Of a stretch of 64,000 nt of DNA, positions 19,131 through 28,602 are shown piece by piece (the first letter of the stretch is position 1; every line of letters begins with the position of its first letter). The position numbers and the translations under genes are program-made. Origin of the DNA: Chitiniphilus shinanonensis DSM 23277 (lineage in GTDB: Bacteria; Pseudomonadota; Gammaproteobacteria; Burkholderiales; Chitinibacteraceae); assembly GCF_000374805.1 (NCBI RefSeq), contig NZ_KB895334.1, positions 194,685 to 258,684 on the forward strand, written 5' to 3'. Under the pieces are notes generated by a model that was given only the letters and a program-made list of their open reading frames with translations, was not told the origin of the DNA and ran no database searches.

Positions 19131-20447
19131 ATGACTGCAAGCAACGCAGCGAATCCGCATCGCATCGTGATCGTCGGGGGGGGCGCCGGCGGGATCGAAC
19201 TCGCCACCGGTCTGGGCCGTTCGCTCGGCCGCGCGCAACGGGCGGAAGTCATCCTGGTCGATGGCGCATCCACTCACATCTGGAAGCCGTTGCTGCACGA
19301 GGTGGCGACCGGCGCGCTCAATACCGGCGAGGACGAGGTCAATTACTTTGCCCACGCGTGGCGCAACGGCTACCGCTTCGAATACGGCTGGATGACGGGT
19401 CTGGACCGCGACAGCAAGGAAATCGTGCTGGCCGAGGTGCGCGACGAGGATGGCGTGGTGATGGCCGAACCGCGTCGCCTGCGTTACGACACGCTGGTGA
19501 TCGCGGTGGGCGCCATTGCCAACGACTTCGGCACGCCGGGCGCCGCCGAGCACTGCATGTTCCTGAACACCCCGGAGGACGCCGAGCGCCTGCGCAAGCG
19601 CATCCTGGCGCTGACCTTCGCCGCCAGCGCGAACGCGCATCCGGGCACGCCGCTGCGCATCGCCATCATCGGTGCCGGCCCCACCGGCGTGGAGCTGGCG
19701 GCGGAGATCCACCACACCATCTGCGAGCTGCATCACTACGGCTCGAATTTCACCCCGGCGCAGCTGGAGATCACGTTGATCGAAGCCGGCGACCGCATTC
19801 TCGCCGCGGCGCCGCCCGCGCTGGCCGACTATGCGCGGGCCGAGCTGGAAAAGCGCCGCATCCAGTTGTTTACCCACCGCCGCGTGGCCGAGGTGCAGCC
19901 GGGCAATGTGGTGCTGGCCGATGGCACGGTGCTGGCGGTGGACGTGGCGGTGTGGGCGGCGGGGGTGAAGGCGTCGCCGTGGCTGGCCGAACTGGGCCTG
20001 GCGGTCAACCGGCAGAACCAGATCGAGGTGACCACCACCTTGCAGACAGTGACCGACCCCGCCATCTTCGCCATCGGCGATTGTTCCAGTGCGCCGGACG
20101 GCGAAGGCGGCAAGCCGCTGTCGGCGACTGCGCAGGTGGCGCACCAGGAGGCGGAATGGCTGGTGAAGGCCCTGGGCGACCGCCTGGCGGGGCGTCCGGT
20201 CAAGCCGTTCGTGTTCAAGCCGCAGGGCATCATGGTGTCGCTGGGCAAGCACACCGCCGTGGGCAGCCTGGCGGCCATCGTCGGCCCCAAGCGCAACTAT
20301 TACGTGGAAGGACGCGGCGCCAAGCTGATCTATGCCTCGCTCTATCGCATCCACCAGGCGGCGGTGCACGGCTGGGTGCTGACCGCGCTGCTGTGGATGG
20401 GGGACAAGCTACGCCGCGTGGCGCGGCCGGCCATCAAGCTACATTGA
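19131..20447 (+). CDS. ndh: Type II NADH:quinone oxidoreductase
   Basis: A 438-residue NDH-2 flavoprotein, the usual length. It passes electrons from NADH to quinone at the inner membrane without pumping protons. The FAD-binding motif is IVGGGAGGIELATGLG near residue 12, and the NADH-binding motif is AIIGAGPTGVELAAEI near residue 180. VFAIGDCS-type FAD closure is present as AIFAIGDCSSAPDG. The C-terminal amphipathic segment (RIHQAAVHGWVLTALLWMG) is the membrane-association helix of this family. It is transcribed alone and followed by a strong hairpin. Confidence 0.93.
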   Translation: MTASNAANPHRIVIVGGGAGGIELATGLGRSLGRAQRAEVILVDGASTHIWKPLLHEVATGALNTGEDEVNYFAHAWRNGYRFEYGWMTGLDRDSKEIVLAEVRDEDGVVMAEPRRLRYDTLVIAVGAIANDFGTPGAAEHCMFLNTPEDAERLRKRILALTFAASANAHPGTPLRIAIIGAGPTGVELAAEIHHTICELHHYGSNFTPAQLEITLIEAGDRILAAAPPALADYARAELEKRRIQLFTHRRVAEVQPGNVVLADGTVLAVDVAVWAAGVKASPWLAELGLAVNRQNQIEVTTTLQTVTDPAIFAIGDCSSAPDGEGGKPLSATAQVAHQEAEWLVKALGDRLAGRPVKPFVFKPQGIMVSLGKHTAVGSLAAIVGPKRNYYVEGRGAKLIYASLYRIHQAAVHGWVLTALLWMGDKLRRVARPAIKLH

Positions 20448-20494
20448 GTCGGGTTTTTGGGTTTGCTTGAGTTGGAACGGTGAGCGTGGTGCGG

Positions 20495-20515
20495 GCGCCC
20501 GGCTGAGCCGGGCGC
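20495..20515. terminator. Hairpin after ndh
   Basis: GCGCCCGGC and GCCGGGCGC are perfect 9-base arms around TGA. No T tract follows, but the stem is strong. Confidence 0.55.
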
Positions 20516-20561
20516 TCGGCGTTGATGGCCTGCCCGCACCGACTCAATCCTGATTGTTCCT

Positions 20562-20853
20562 ACTCCCCCCGCCCTCGCCGCCGCGCCTTGGTTTCTCTTC
20601 CGGCATCGCCCCGCAGCCAGCGTCTGCAAACTCCCGGCCAAGCCGGGAGCACGTCTTGCTTGGTTTGCCAGCAACGGCGCTTCTTGATTGATTCCACTCC
20701 CCCCGCCCTCGCCACCGCGCCTTGGTTTCTCTTCCGGCATCGCCCCGTAGCCAGCGTCTGCAAACTCCCGGCCAAGCCGGGAGCGCATCCTGCTTGGTTT
20801 GCCAGTAACGGCGCTTCTTGATTGATTCCACTCCCCCCGCCCTCGCCGCCGCG
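20562..20853. repeat. 134-bp tandem repeat, 2.2 copies
   Basis: Unit 1 runs 20562-20695, unit 2 runs 20696-20829, and a third partial copy runs 20830-20853. The two full units differ at only a handful of positions. Each contains a hairpin, CTCCCGGC-CAA-GCCGGGAG (20631-20649 and 20765-20783). The unit length is not a multiple of three and no frame is favoured, so it is not coding. It lies between convergent ndh and the FemAB-like gene. Confidence 0.9.
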
Positions 20854-21015
20854 AGGGAGCCTCGCTGCGCTCGTGTCGGTGGATACTTTTGTCTGGGATT
20901 GGGTAATGCGCAAACCTTGAAGATCGTGGCGTGGCGTGGCGGGCGAGGTGGCGAGTCTCGGCTTTGCTGTGGCGATGGATAGGTGACCTTGGCGGTTGTG
21001 GCGTGGCTTATGCCT

Positions 21016-22158
21016 TTACGTCCCGTCCTGTTCCACGCGGAACGGCAGGTGGGCGTTGAGTTCGTCGTGGTAGGCGCCGACCAGGCGGCGTTCGCGGTCG
21101 AGGAAGCGTTCCACGGCGTCGGCGAAGGCGGGGTGGGCCAGCCAGTGGGCGGAATGGGTCATCACCGGGGAAAAGCCGCGCGCCAGTTTGTGTTCGCCCT
21201 GAGCGCCGCCTTCCACGGTATCCAGGCCGTTGGCCAGTGCGTGCTCGATGCCCTGGTAGTAGCACAGCTCGAAGTGCAGGCCGGGCACCCAGCCGCCGGC
21301 GTCCCACTGGGCGCCCCAGTAGCGGCCGTACAAGCGGGTCGGGCCGGCGAGGTTGAGCGCGGCGGCGATGGGCGCGTCGTCGCGGTAGGCCAGCGCCATC
21401 ACCCAGGCGTCGGGCTGCGCGGCGTGGGCGCGCAGGAAGAAATCCAGGTTCAGGTAGGGCGTCGAGCGGTGCTCGCGGTAGGTGCTGTCGTAGCAGCGCA
21501 TGAAGAACGCCCAGTCGTCCGCGCCGATCTGCCGGCCCAGCTTGCGGCGCACCCGCACGCCGGCCTCGGTCACCTTGCGGCGCTCCTGGCGGATCTTGCG
21601 GCGCTTGTCGCGCGACAGGCTGTCGAGGAAATCATCGAAATCGTGCCAGCCGGGCTGGCGTTGCCAGTGGAACTGCACCTGCTCGCGCCGCGTCATCCCG
21701 GCGGCGTCGCAGGCGGCGAGGTCGGCGTCGTCGCCGAACAGCAGGTGCAGCGACGACATCCCGCCCTGGTCGGCCAGCTCCAGCGCGCCGCGGATCAGCG
21801 CCAGCCGGTCGGCGTCGTCGCGGGCCAGCAAGCGCGGGCCGGGCAAGGGGGTGAACGGTACGGCGCCCACCAGCTTGGGATAGTAGGACAGGCCGTGCTC
21901 GGTGTAGGCGCGCGCCCACGCCCAGTCAAACACGTATTCGCCGTAGGAGTGCTGCTTGATATAGAGCGGCATCGCGGCGCGCAGCGTGCCGTCGCGCCAT
22001 AGCGCCAGGTGGCTGGGCTGCCAGCCGCTGTCGCCGCCGACGCAGCCGCTCTGCTCCAGCGCGTCGAGAAAGGCGTGACGCAGCATGGGCGCATCGCCGG
22101 CCAGGGCATCCCAGTCGGCGGCGGGTAGTTCGGCGATGGTGGCGTGCGGACGGATCAT
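21016..22158 (-). CDS. FemAB-like / GNAT acyltransferase family protein
   Basis: A 380-residue protein of the FemAB-like family formerly called DUF482 (COG3146). The signature segments are AMPLYIKQHSYGEYVFDWAW, the LLHLLF-like MSSLHLLFGDDAD, FDDFLDSLSRDKRRKIRQER, and YGRYWGAQWD. The fold is two GNAT-like acyltransferase domains. The family is annotated as possibly acting in peptidoglycan or N-acyl transfer, but no reaction is established. It is divergent from a Gfo/Idh/MocA gene across about 100 bp. A normal-length, intact member. Confidence 0.9.
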   Translation of the reverse strand: MIRPHATIAELPAADWDALAGDAPMLRHAFLDALEQSGCVGGDSGWQPSHLALWRDGTLRAAMPLYIKQHSYGEYVFDWAWARAYTEHGLSYYPKLVGAVPFTPLPGPRLLARDDADRLALIRGALELADQGGMSSLHLLFGDDADLAACDAAGMTRREQVQFHWQRQPGWHDFDDFLDSLSRDKRRKIRQERRKVTEAGVRVRRKLGRQIGADDWAFFMRCYDSTYREHRSTPYLNLDFFLRAHAAQPDAWVMALAYRDDAPIAAALNLAGPTRLYGRYWGAQWDAGGWVPGLHFELCYYQGIEHALANGLDTVEGGAQGEHKLARGFSPVMTHSAHWLAHPAFADAVERFLDRERRLVGAYHDELNAHLPFRVEQDGT

Positions 22159-22261
22159 GGCGGCGGTGGAAGGTAAAGCGGATCGGCTTGGTGATATGCC
22201 CTAGCGACGCATATCGGCCATGGTTATAACATCTGCCCGTTCTGTCTGGAGACTGCGCAGC

Positions 22262-23299
22262 ATGTCCAAGCCTTTGCGGGTGGGTCTGATCGGTTACGGT
22301 TATGCCGGCAAGACGTTCCACGCCCCGCTGATCCATGCCACGCCCGCTTTGTCGCTGGTCGCCGTGGCCAGTTCCCGTCCGGCGGATGTCATCGCCGACT
22401 GGCCGGACGTGGCGGTGAAGACCGATCCGGCCGCGCTCATCACCCGGCCCGATATCGATCTGGTGGTGATCGCCACCCCCAATGACACCCACGCACCGCT
22501 GGCGCGGGCGGCACTGGCGGCCGGCAAGCACGTGGTGGTCGACAAGCCGTTCACCCTGGACGTGGCCGAGGCCGAAGCGCTGGTGGACGCCGCGCGCGAG
22601 GCGGGGCGCCAGCTTTCGGTGTTCCACAACCGCCGCTGGGACGCCGATTTCCTGGCATTGCGCCGCCTGCTCGCCGACGGCGTGCTGGGGCGGGTGACCG
22701 AGTTCCAGAGCCGCTTCGACCGTTACCGCCCCACCGTGCGGCAGCGCTGGCGCGAGGGCGCCGGCCCGGGCGCGGGGCTGTGGTTCGACCTGGGGCCGCA
22801 CCTGGTGGACCAGGCGGTGGCGTTGTTCGGCGTGCCCCAGGCGGTCAGCGCCAACCTGGCGATCCGCCGCGACGGCGGGAAGGCGGTGGACGACGCGTTG
22901 GTGGTGCTGCACTACCCGACGCTGCGCGCGGTGCTCGGCGCCAGCATGCTGGTATCCGGCGGTACGCCGCGTTTCCTGGTCCACGGCACGCTGGCCAGCT
23001 TCGAGAAGCACGGCCTGGACGAGCAGGAGAACCAGCTCAAGGCGGGCCTGACTCCGGCACACGCCGACTGGGGCGTGGATCCGATTCCCGGGCGGCTGCA
23101 TCGCTGGGTGGACGACCATCCGCAATCCGAGGCGGTACCGATGCCGCGCGGCGACTATCCGGCGTTCTATGCCGCGGTGGCCGAAGCGATCCACGGCCGG
23201 GCGCCGAATCCCGTCCCGGCCGAGGACGCGGTGGCGGTGATGCTGGTGCTGGAGGCCGCCATCCGCGCCTCGGACACCAACAGCCTGGTGCGGCTCTGA
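22262..23299 (+). CDS. Gfo/Idh/MocA family oxidoreductase
   Basis: A 345-residue NAD(P)-dependent oxidoreductase, typical length. The N-terminal Rossmann motif is VGLIGYGYAGKTFHAPLI. The conserved Lys-Pro of the active site is in VVVDKPFTLDVAEA, and the C-terminal half has the GPGAGLWFDLGPHLVDQAV segment of this superfamily. It resembles YvaA/scyllo-inositol dehydrogenase-like members, but the substrate cannot be assigned from sequence alone. The frame opens at 22220; ATG 22262 gives the family N-terminus and is preferred. Confidence 0.92.
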   Translation: MSKPLRVGLIGYGYAGKTFHAPLIHATPALSLVAVASSRPADVIADWPDVAVKTDPAALITRPDIDLVVIATPNDTHAPLARAALAAGKHVVVDKPFTLDVAEAEALVDAAREAGRQLSVFHNRRWDADFLALRRLLADGVLGRVTEFQSRFDRYRPTVRQRWREGAGPGAGLWFDLGPHLVDQAVALFGVPQAVSANLAIRRDGGKAVDDALVVLHYPTLRAVLGASMLVSGGTPRFLVHGTLASFEKHGLDEQENQLKAGLTPAHADWGVDPIPGRLHRWVDDHPQSEAVPMPRGDYPAFYAAVAEAIHGRAPNPVPAEDAVAVMLVLEAAIRASDTNSLVRL

Positions 23300-23963
23300 G
23301 CGGAAACGGCCTTCATCCTCCGCCCCCGCGTGTGAAGGCCGATTCGCCCTCGGGCCGCGTCGCCGACGCTGCAACGCGACGACGCCCGGATCCTGCCCCG
23401 CCGACTTGGCCGATCACCCCGCGCTCGACCGCTTCTTCGCCCGCCAGCAGGCGCTGAGCCGGTTGCTGCGCGCGCCGGCATTCGGGCGGCGCCGACGCTG
23501 AAGGCGCTGGCCGGCACCGGGCGCGGTACCTCGCTCAGCACCTGCCTGTTGCAGAGCCCGATGGTCAACCTGACGGTGGGCGTGGGTGGCGACACCACGC
23601 TGGCGGGCGGCGGCCTGCTGTGCCTGCCGACCAGCGTCAGCGCGGTGTGGGATGTCCGGACGACTGCATCATCCCGGTGTCGGGTCGCGACGAGATCGTG
23701 TTCGACGCCCCGCGCACCGGCGTGCTGCAACCCGCGGGCAGTTTTTTGTGCCGGACCACGTCGCGGTGGCCCCGGCCGCTTTTCCGGTCGTCGCTTTCGG
23801 ATTCGTCCCATTCGCCGGGCACCGCGGCGCCAGGCATGTCCTTGGCGTCATTCCCGAGGGTGGGCCCCCCGGTTGGCCCACCGGCCGGGTGGGGAACGGC
23901 TGCATGTGCGCGCGCATAGTGATTTGTACCCGCCGGTACACCGGCATTGCTCCGGGCATCGCC
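23300..23963. other. 664-bp region with no supported gene
   Basis: Several short frames run through it, some with protein-like composition (for example LADHPALDRFFARQQALSRL at 23406-23465 and MVNLTVGVGGDTTLAGGG at 23561-23614), but they are in different frames and no family was recognised. It may hold a decayed gene. The right end should carry the promoter of the sensor gene at 23964. Confidence 0.35.
23334..23353 (+). repeat. Copy 2 of dispersed GATTCGCCCTA motif
   Basis: GAAGGCCGATTCGCCCTCGG lies 35 bp after the oxidoreductase stop. The preceding bases (CCCCGCGTGTGAAGG) also match the copy at 45740, so the similarity there extends to about 30 bp. Confidence 0.5.
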
Positions 23964-26111
23964 ATGCGTCGCTTCGTCCAGCACCTGTTCAGCAACCGCG
24001 CCGCCGTGCTTGTCGCCGTGCTGTGCGTCGGCCTGCTGTGCACCGGGCTGATGCACCTGTGGATGTATCGCATGCAGACCCGGCTGGTGCAGCAGCGGCT
24101 CGACCAGCAGGCCACGCTGGCCGCGGTGCGTATCGAGGCGCGCATGGACCGGCTGAGCGAGATGGCGCGCGGCCTGCGCGGCGCCTTCCTGGTCAACCCC
24201 GGCCTGGATCGCCGCACCTTCATCCAGCTGCTGCGCCAGCAGCGACTGTCCCCCGAACTGGGCGACTACCTGATGGCGGCGTACATCCGCGAGGTGCCCG
24301 CTGCCCAGGTGGATGCCTTCCTGGCCCGGCAGCAGCAGCCGGCGCTGGGCAGCGCCGGTCAGGTCACCCTGCGTAATTTCGGCAGCCGCGGCAGCTACTA
24401 CCTGATCGACTATCTCTACCCCGACAACAATGTCACGCACGCCTACATGGGTTTCGACATCGGTGGCCTGCCCACTCGCCTGAAGGCGCTCGAATCCATC
24501 CGCGACCGCAACCAGCCGGTGCTCAGCCCGCCGATCCCTTTGCTGGCGCTGAGAAAGCATCCGCCGGTCTTCGCTCTGCGCTATCCGCTGTACCGACCCG
24601 ATCTGCCGCTCGATACCGCGGCGCAACGTCGCGCCGCGTTCCATGGCTTCCTGTCGATCACCGTGTTACTGAGCGACGTGGAGCGCTGGGTCAAGCTGGC
24701 GCTGCCTCCCGGGATGCATTACTCGTTGTGGCAAAGCTGGCAGGACCCGGCCTGGGGGCCCACCGACCACGCCCGGCGCATGCTGGAGGGCGGGCCGGCG
24801 GCGGTGTCCCGTGGGCTGAACAGCGAGGTGCTGATCAACCTGCAAGGCGCGCAATGGCGGCTGGTGCTGGAGGAAACCCCGGCCTCCCGGTCGGATCTGT
24901 TCTGGCTGTGGCCGGCGGGATTCAGCCTGAGCCTGTTGCTGGCGATGGCCTTTGGCTGGCAGGGCATGCCGCAGCGCAAGCAGGAACCCGCGATGTTGCG
25001 CGGCGTCGATCGCATCCTGACGTTGGTCGAGCACCTGCCGGCCATGGTGGTGCTGCGCGATGCGGCCAACGTGGTGGTGTACGGCAACCGGGCGGCGCAG
25101 TGCTGGCTGGGCGAGGAGGAACCGCTGCTGGGGCGCAGCGAGCAGATCTGGAGCGCCGCCGAGCTGTCGTCGCACGAGGAGCACAACGCGCTGCACCTGG
25201 TGCTGCCGGACCGCAACGGCGAGGAACGGCACCTGGCGCTGACCATCCTGCCGCTGTCCGGCTATCCGGGGCACCGCGCCACCATCGTGCGCGACGTGAC
25301 CGAGGAGCAGCGGCGCGAGGTCGAACTGACCATGCGGCGGCAGCGCATGTCCGAGTTGCTGGAGATCGTGTGCGACTGGTACTGGGAGCTGGATACCGAG
25401 CACCGCATCACCTATGTGTCGAGCAGTCAGTTCGCCCGGGTGGGCTTCAACCTCAGCGTGCTGCTGGGCAAGCGCAGCTGGGAGATCGCCGACGGCGCGC
25501 TGACCCAGCAGGAATGGGAGGCCCACCGGCAGCGGCTGGACCGGCGCCAGCCCTACCGCGACTTCATCCTGCGGGTGCCGATGGAGGGCAGGTTCTACGT
25601 GGTCAGCCTGAGCGGCCGGCCGCACTACGACACCGCCGGGCGGTTCCAGGGCTATCGCGGCGTGGCGCGCGACATCACCGAGGCGGTCACCCTGCAGGAA
25701 CACACCCAGGCGCAGGCGGTGCGCCACGAGCGCATCCTGGAAGCGCTCGGCGAAGGGCTGATCGCCCTCGACGCGGCCGGGCGGGTGCAGTACCTCAACT
25801 CGGCGGCGATGGCGCTGACCGGCTATTCCGCCGAAGAGGCGACGGGCCTGCCGGTCGAACGCGTGCTGGTGATGGTGGACGACGTGCACAGCGTGCCGCT
25901 GCCCAACCTGTGCGGGCCGCTGCTGGTCGGGCAGGCGCAGACGGTGCGACCGCGTCGTTGCGTGCTGCTCAACAAGTACAGCCTGCGCATCGCCGTGGAG
26001 GAAAGCGCGGTGGCGATGCGCGAGGCCAACGGCCGGTTGGCGGGGGTGGTGATCGCCTTCCGCGACGAAGGCGTGCCATTGAGGCCGCCGGAGCCCGAAG
26101 CGGAGCGGTGA
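23964..26111 (+). CDS. CHASE-PAS-PAS-PAS membrane sensor without output domain
   Basis: A 715-residue protein. Membrane segment 1 is at about residues 10-32. An extracytoplasmic CHASE domain follows at about 40-230 (ARGLRGAFLVNPGLDRRTF, then YLMAAYIREVPAAQVDAF), then membrane segment 2 at about 311-332. Three PAS domains follow at about 348-450, 456-575 and 589-705, the second with a DWYWELDTEHRITYVS core. The protein ends 25 residues after PAS 3. No histidine kinase, GGDEF, EAL, chemotaxis or HTH domain follows in any frame before cysK. Such sensors normally end in an output domain, so this one is either truncated or acts by protein contact. The frame opens far upstream; ATG 23964 directly precedes segment 1. 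Confidence 0.88.
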   Translation: MRRFVQHLFSNRAAVLVAVLCVGLLCTGLMHLWMYRMQTRLVQQRLDQQATLAAVRIEARMDRLSEMARGLRGAFLVNPGLDRRTFIQLLRQQRLSPELGDYLMAAYIREVPAAQVDAFLARQQQPALGSAGQVTLRNFGSRGSYYLIDYLYPDNNVTHAYMGFDIGGLPTRLKALESIRDRNQPVLSPPIPLLALRKHPPVFALRYPLYRPDLPLDTAAQRRAAFHGFLSITVLLSDVERWVKLALPPGMHYSLWQSWQDPAWGPTDHARRMLEGGPAAVSRGLNSEVLINLQGAQWRLVLEETPASRSDLFWLWPAGFSLSLLLAMAFGWQGMPQRKQEPAMLRGVDRILTLVEHLPAMVVLRDAANVVVYGNRAAQCWLGEEEPLLGRSEQIWSAAELSSHEEHNALHLVLPDRNGEERHLALTILPLSGYPGHRATIVRDVTEEQRREVELTMRRQRMSELLEIVCDWYWELDTEHRITYVSSSQFARVGFNLSVLLGKRSWEIADGALTQQEWEAHRQRLDRRQPYRDFILRVPMEGRFYVVSLSGRPHYDTAGRFQGYRGVARDITEAVTLQEHTQAQAVRHERILEALGEGLIALDAAGRVQYLNSAAMALTGYSAEEATGLPVERVLVMVDDVHSVPLPNLCGPLLVGQAQTVRPRRCVLLNKYSLRIAVEESAVAMREANGRLAGVVIAFRDEGVPLRPPEPEAER

Positions 26112-26112
26112 G

Positions 26113-26140
26113 AACGGCCGGCCAGGGGAGGGCGGCCGTT
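26113..26140. terminator. Hairpin after sensor gene
   Basis: AACGGCCG and CGGCCGTT are perfect arms around 12 bases, starting two bases after the stop codon. No T tract. Confidence 0.5.
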
Positions 26141-26307
26141 GCGGGGCGGGCCGACCCCGGCGCGCGATGGGTGCGCCGGCAGGTCGGCCGCCCGGGGCGG
26201 TGAGCGCCACCGACCCGGTGCAGCGAACCCGGCGGACAACGCAAGCCACACGGCCGGCAAGGCTCGGCGCTCCGCGCGATCCCGCCAGGAGGGCCTGTCG
26301 GTGGCGC

Positions 26308-27240
26308 TTACTCCACCAGGCCTTCGAACAGCTTGGTCGACAGATAGCGTTCGCCGAACGACGGAATGATCACCGCAATCAGCTTGCCGGCGTTTTCCGG
26401 GCGGCGCGCCACCTGTAACGCGGCCCAGGTGGCGGCACCCGCGGAGATCCCGCACAGGATGCCTTCCCGCGTCGCCATCGCGCGGGCCACGGCGAAGGCG
26501 TCGTCGTTGGCCACGCGGATCACTTCGTCGTAGGCGGTGGTGTTGAGCACGGCCGGCACGAAGCCCGCGCCGATGCCCTGGATCGGGTGCGGTCCCTTGG
26601 CGCCGCCGGACAGTACCGGGCTGGCGTCCGGTTCCACCGCGATCGCCTGGAACGACGGCTTGCGCGCCTTGATCACCTCGGCCACGCCGGTGATGGTGCC
26701 GCCGGTGCCCACGCCGGAGATCAGGATGTCGATCTGGCCGTCGGTATCGTTCCACAGCTCCTCGGCGGTGGTGCGGCGGTGGATTTCCGGGTTGGCGGGG
26801 TTCTCGAACTGCTGCGGCATGAAGTAATTGGGGTGCTCGTCGCACAGCGCCTTGGCACGGCCGATGGCGCCGCCCATGCCTTCCGGCCCCGGCGTCAGCA
26901 CCAGCTCGGCGCCGTAGCCGCGCAGCAGCGCGCGCCGTTCGCGCGACATGGTCTCGGGCATGGTCAGCACCAGTTTGTAGCCGCGCGCCGCGCACACCAT
27001 CGCCAGGCCGATGCCGGTATTGCCCGAGGTCGGTTCGACGATCACGGTATCCGGGCCGATCAGGCCGGCGGCCTCGGCGGCGTCGATCATGCTGACGGCG
27101 ATGCGGTCCTTCACCGAATGCGAGGGATTCATGTACTCCAGCTTGGCCACCACCGTGGCGACGCATCCTTCGGTCAAACGGTTGAGCTTGACGAGGGGGG
27201 TGTTGCCGATCAGCTGGGTGACATCGTTGGCGATACGCAT
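26308..27240 (-). CDS. cysK: Cysteine synthase A (O-acetylserine sulfhydrylase)
   Basis: A 310-residue PLP enzyme that makes cysteine from O-acetylserine and sulfide. The PLP lysine is K44 in [14 protein letters not shown]. The phosphate-binding and substrate loops are [13 protein letters not shown] and [15 protein letters not shown]. The C-terminal [11 protein letters not shown] segment is also family-typical. Length is normal. A GGAGTCC-type ribosome site precedes ATG 27240. It is flanked by a sensor gene (convergent) and a MITE (27408). Confidence 0.95.
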   Translation of the reverse strand: MRIANDVTQLIGNTPLVKLNRLTEGCVATVVAKLEYMNPSHSVKDRIAVSMIDAAEAAGLIGPDTVIVEPTSGNTGIGLAMVCAARGYKLVLTMPETMSRERRALLRGYGAELVLTPGPEGMGGAIGRAKALCDEHPNYFMPQQFENPANPEIHRRTTAEELWNDTDGQIDILISGVGTGGTITGVAEVIKARKPSFQAIAVEPDASPVLSGGAKGPHPIQGIGAGFVPAVLNTTAYDEVIRVANDDAFAVARAMATREGILCGISAGAATWAALQVARRPENAGKLIAVIIPSFGERYLSTKLFEGLVE

Positions 27241-27714
27241 GGCGGACTCCTGGTGAGTGGGTGCGCCCCTGGGCGGGACGCACTGGATTCGGGGGCGGCT
27301 GCTTGCCGGGGCCGGGCGGGTCGCGTGGGGCGACGCTTCGCGATTCTGGCCGATTTCCCAGGAGCTGGCATGTTGGCGACGCGCGTGGGAGGGATGGCGA
27401 TAGCCTAGGGCGTGTCATCAATGGTTTCGCGGCAGCGTTCGGTGCAGTTCGGGATGCCGCGCCAGGAGCTGGTTGCGCCGCGGTATGGATACCGCAAGCG
27501 GCCAGCGACACCGCGTGGCGCCCGAAATGCGCCGAACCCGCAGGGCTGGGTCGAAAAAACACCATCCACGGCGTTTCACGCCTTGCCAATAACCGGTTAT
27601 TGGCTGTGTCGTGCGCCTTGTGGCTGGCGCTTTTTCGATCCAGCGCTGTCGCGAAACCATTGATGACACGCCCTGGTTTGCAGTGTACGCCGCGATGGCT
27701 ATCACTGGCAGCGC
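27241..27714. other. 474-bp intergenic region carrying a MITE
   Basis: It holds the cysK promoter region (27241-27407), the 267-bp MITE (27408-27674) and the 3' side of the ZIP transporter gene. Frames through it are not supported as genes. Confidence 0.7.
27408..27674. mobile_element. MITE 1, full-length copy (267 bp)
   Basis: Perfect 24-base terminal inverted repeats start AGGGCGTGTCATCAATGG at the left and end in the complement at the right; matching continues inward to about 31 bases with one mismatch. The left flank reads CTAG and the right CTGG, consistent with a 4-base CTAG-type target. Inside is a perfect 18-base palindrome, CCAATAACCGGTTATTGG (27586-27603). There is no transposase, so it is non-autonomous; an IS5-like parent is a guess. 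A deleted relative lies at 45684-45742. Confidence 0.88.
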
Positions 27715-28602
27715 TCAGCCCAGTGCGGTGTCCAGCACCATCATGATGACGAAGCCCACCATCAGTCCGCCGGTGGCGTAGACCTCGTGCCCCTTGCGAT
27801 GCGACTCGGGAATGATCTCGTGGCTGATGACGAACAGCATCGCGCCCGCCGCGAACCCCAGTCCCCAGGGCAGCAGCGCGGCCGAGTGGCTGACCACCGC
27901 GGCGCCGAACACCGCGCCCACCGGCTCCACCAGCCCCGACGCCATGCCCAGCCCGACCGAGAGCAGGCGCGAATAGCCCACCGCCAACAGCGCGGCGGCC
28001 ACCACCAGTCCTTCCGGCAGATCCTGGATGGCGATGCCGGTGGCCAGCGCGCCGGCACTGGTCGGATCGGTGCCGGCGAAGGCGACGCCGATCGCCAGCC
28101 CCTCGGGCAGGTTGTGCAGCGCGATGGCGAACACGAACAGCCAGGCGCGGCGTAGCGCCAGCGCCTGCGGCCCTTCCACGCCCTTGATGAAATGCTCGTG
28201 CGGCAACACGCGGTCGAGCAGCAGCAACAGCGCGGCGCCGAGCAGGATGCTGGCGCCGACGGTCATCCCGGCCTGCCACGGGCCGGCGCCCTGGCTCTGG
28301 GCGGCCGCGATGCCGGGCACCACCAGCGAGAACGCGCTGGCTGCCAGCATCACCCCGGCGCCGAAGCCGAACAGGGTGTCCTGGGTACGTTCGGACAACC
28401 GCTGCGACAGCAGCACCGGGATGGTGCCCAGCGCGGTGGCGGCGGCGGCCACCAGACCGCCGGCCAGCGCGCCGTTCACCGCGGGGCCGCCGAGGCCGAC
28501 GCGTTGCCACAACAGCTGGATGACGAGCGCAATCGCGGCCAGCACGATGCCGAAGCCCAGCATCTTCCGCAGCAGATAGGCGCGGGAAAGCAGGGTGCTC
28601 AT
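27715..28602 (-). CDS. ZIP family metal transporter
   Basis: A 295-residue inner-membrane ZIP transporter of the GufA/ZupT-like branch, probably importing Zn, Fe or Mn. Eight hydrophobic segments are visible. The metal-site motifs are HNLPEGLAIGVAF (segment 4) and QDLPEGLVVAAAL (segment 5), plus SHEIIPESHRKGHE in the last cytoplasmic-facing part. A Fur-box-like sequence lies about 140 bp upstream (28740-28758). The stop is 40 bp from the right end of the MITE at 27674. Confidence 0.92.
   Translation of the reverse strand: MSTLLSRAYLLRKMLGFGIVLAAIALVIQLLWQRVGLGGPAVNGALAGGLVAAAATALGTIPVLLSQRLSERTQDTLFGFGAGVMLAASAFSLVVPGIAAAQSQGAGPWQAGMTVGASILLGAALLLLLDRVLPHEHFIKGVEGPQALALRRAWLFVFAIALHNLPEGLAIGVAFAGTDPTSAGALATGIAIQDLPEGLVVAAALLAVGYSRLLSVGLGMASGLVEPVGAVFGAAVVSHSAALLPWGLGFAAGAMLFVISHEIIPESHRKGHEVYATGGLMVGFVIMMVLDTALG

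Larger units (their letters stand above)
20448..21015. other. 568-bp gene-free region after ndh
   Basis: It contains the ndh terminator (20495) and the 134-bp tandem repeat (20562-20853). The remaining 20854-21015 shows no gene or clear signal. Confidence 0.6.

Noticed and set aside
20562-20853. CRISPR-like appearance of the repeat after ndh
   Set aside because: Units are 134 bp and directly adjacent with no variable spacers, and no cas genes are present.
24666-26249. Long minus-strand frame across the CHASE-PAS gene
   Set aside because: Antisense shadow; no recognisable protein features, while the plus strand encodes three PAS domains.
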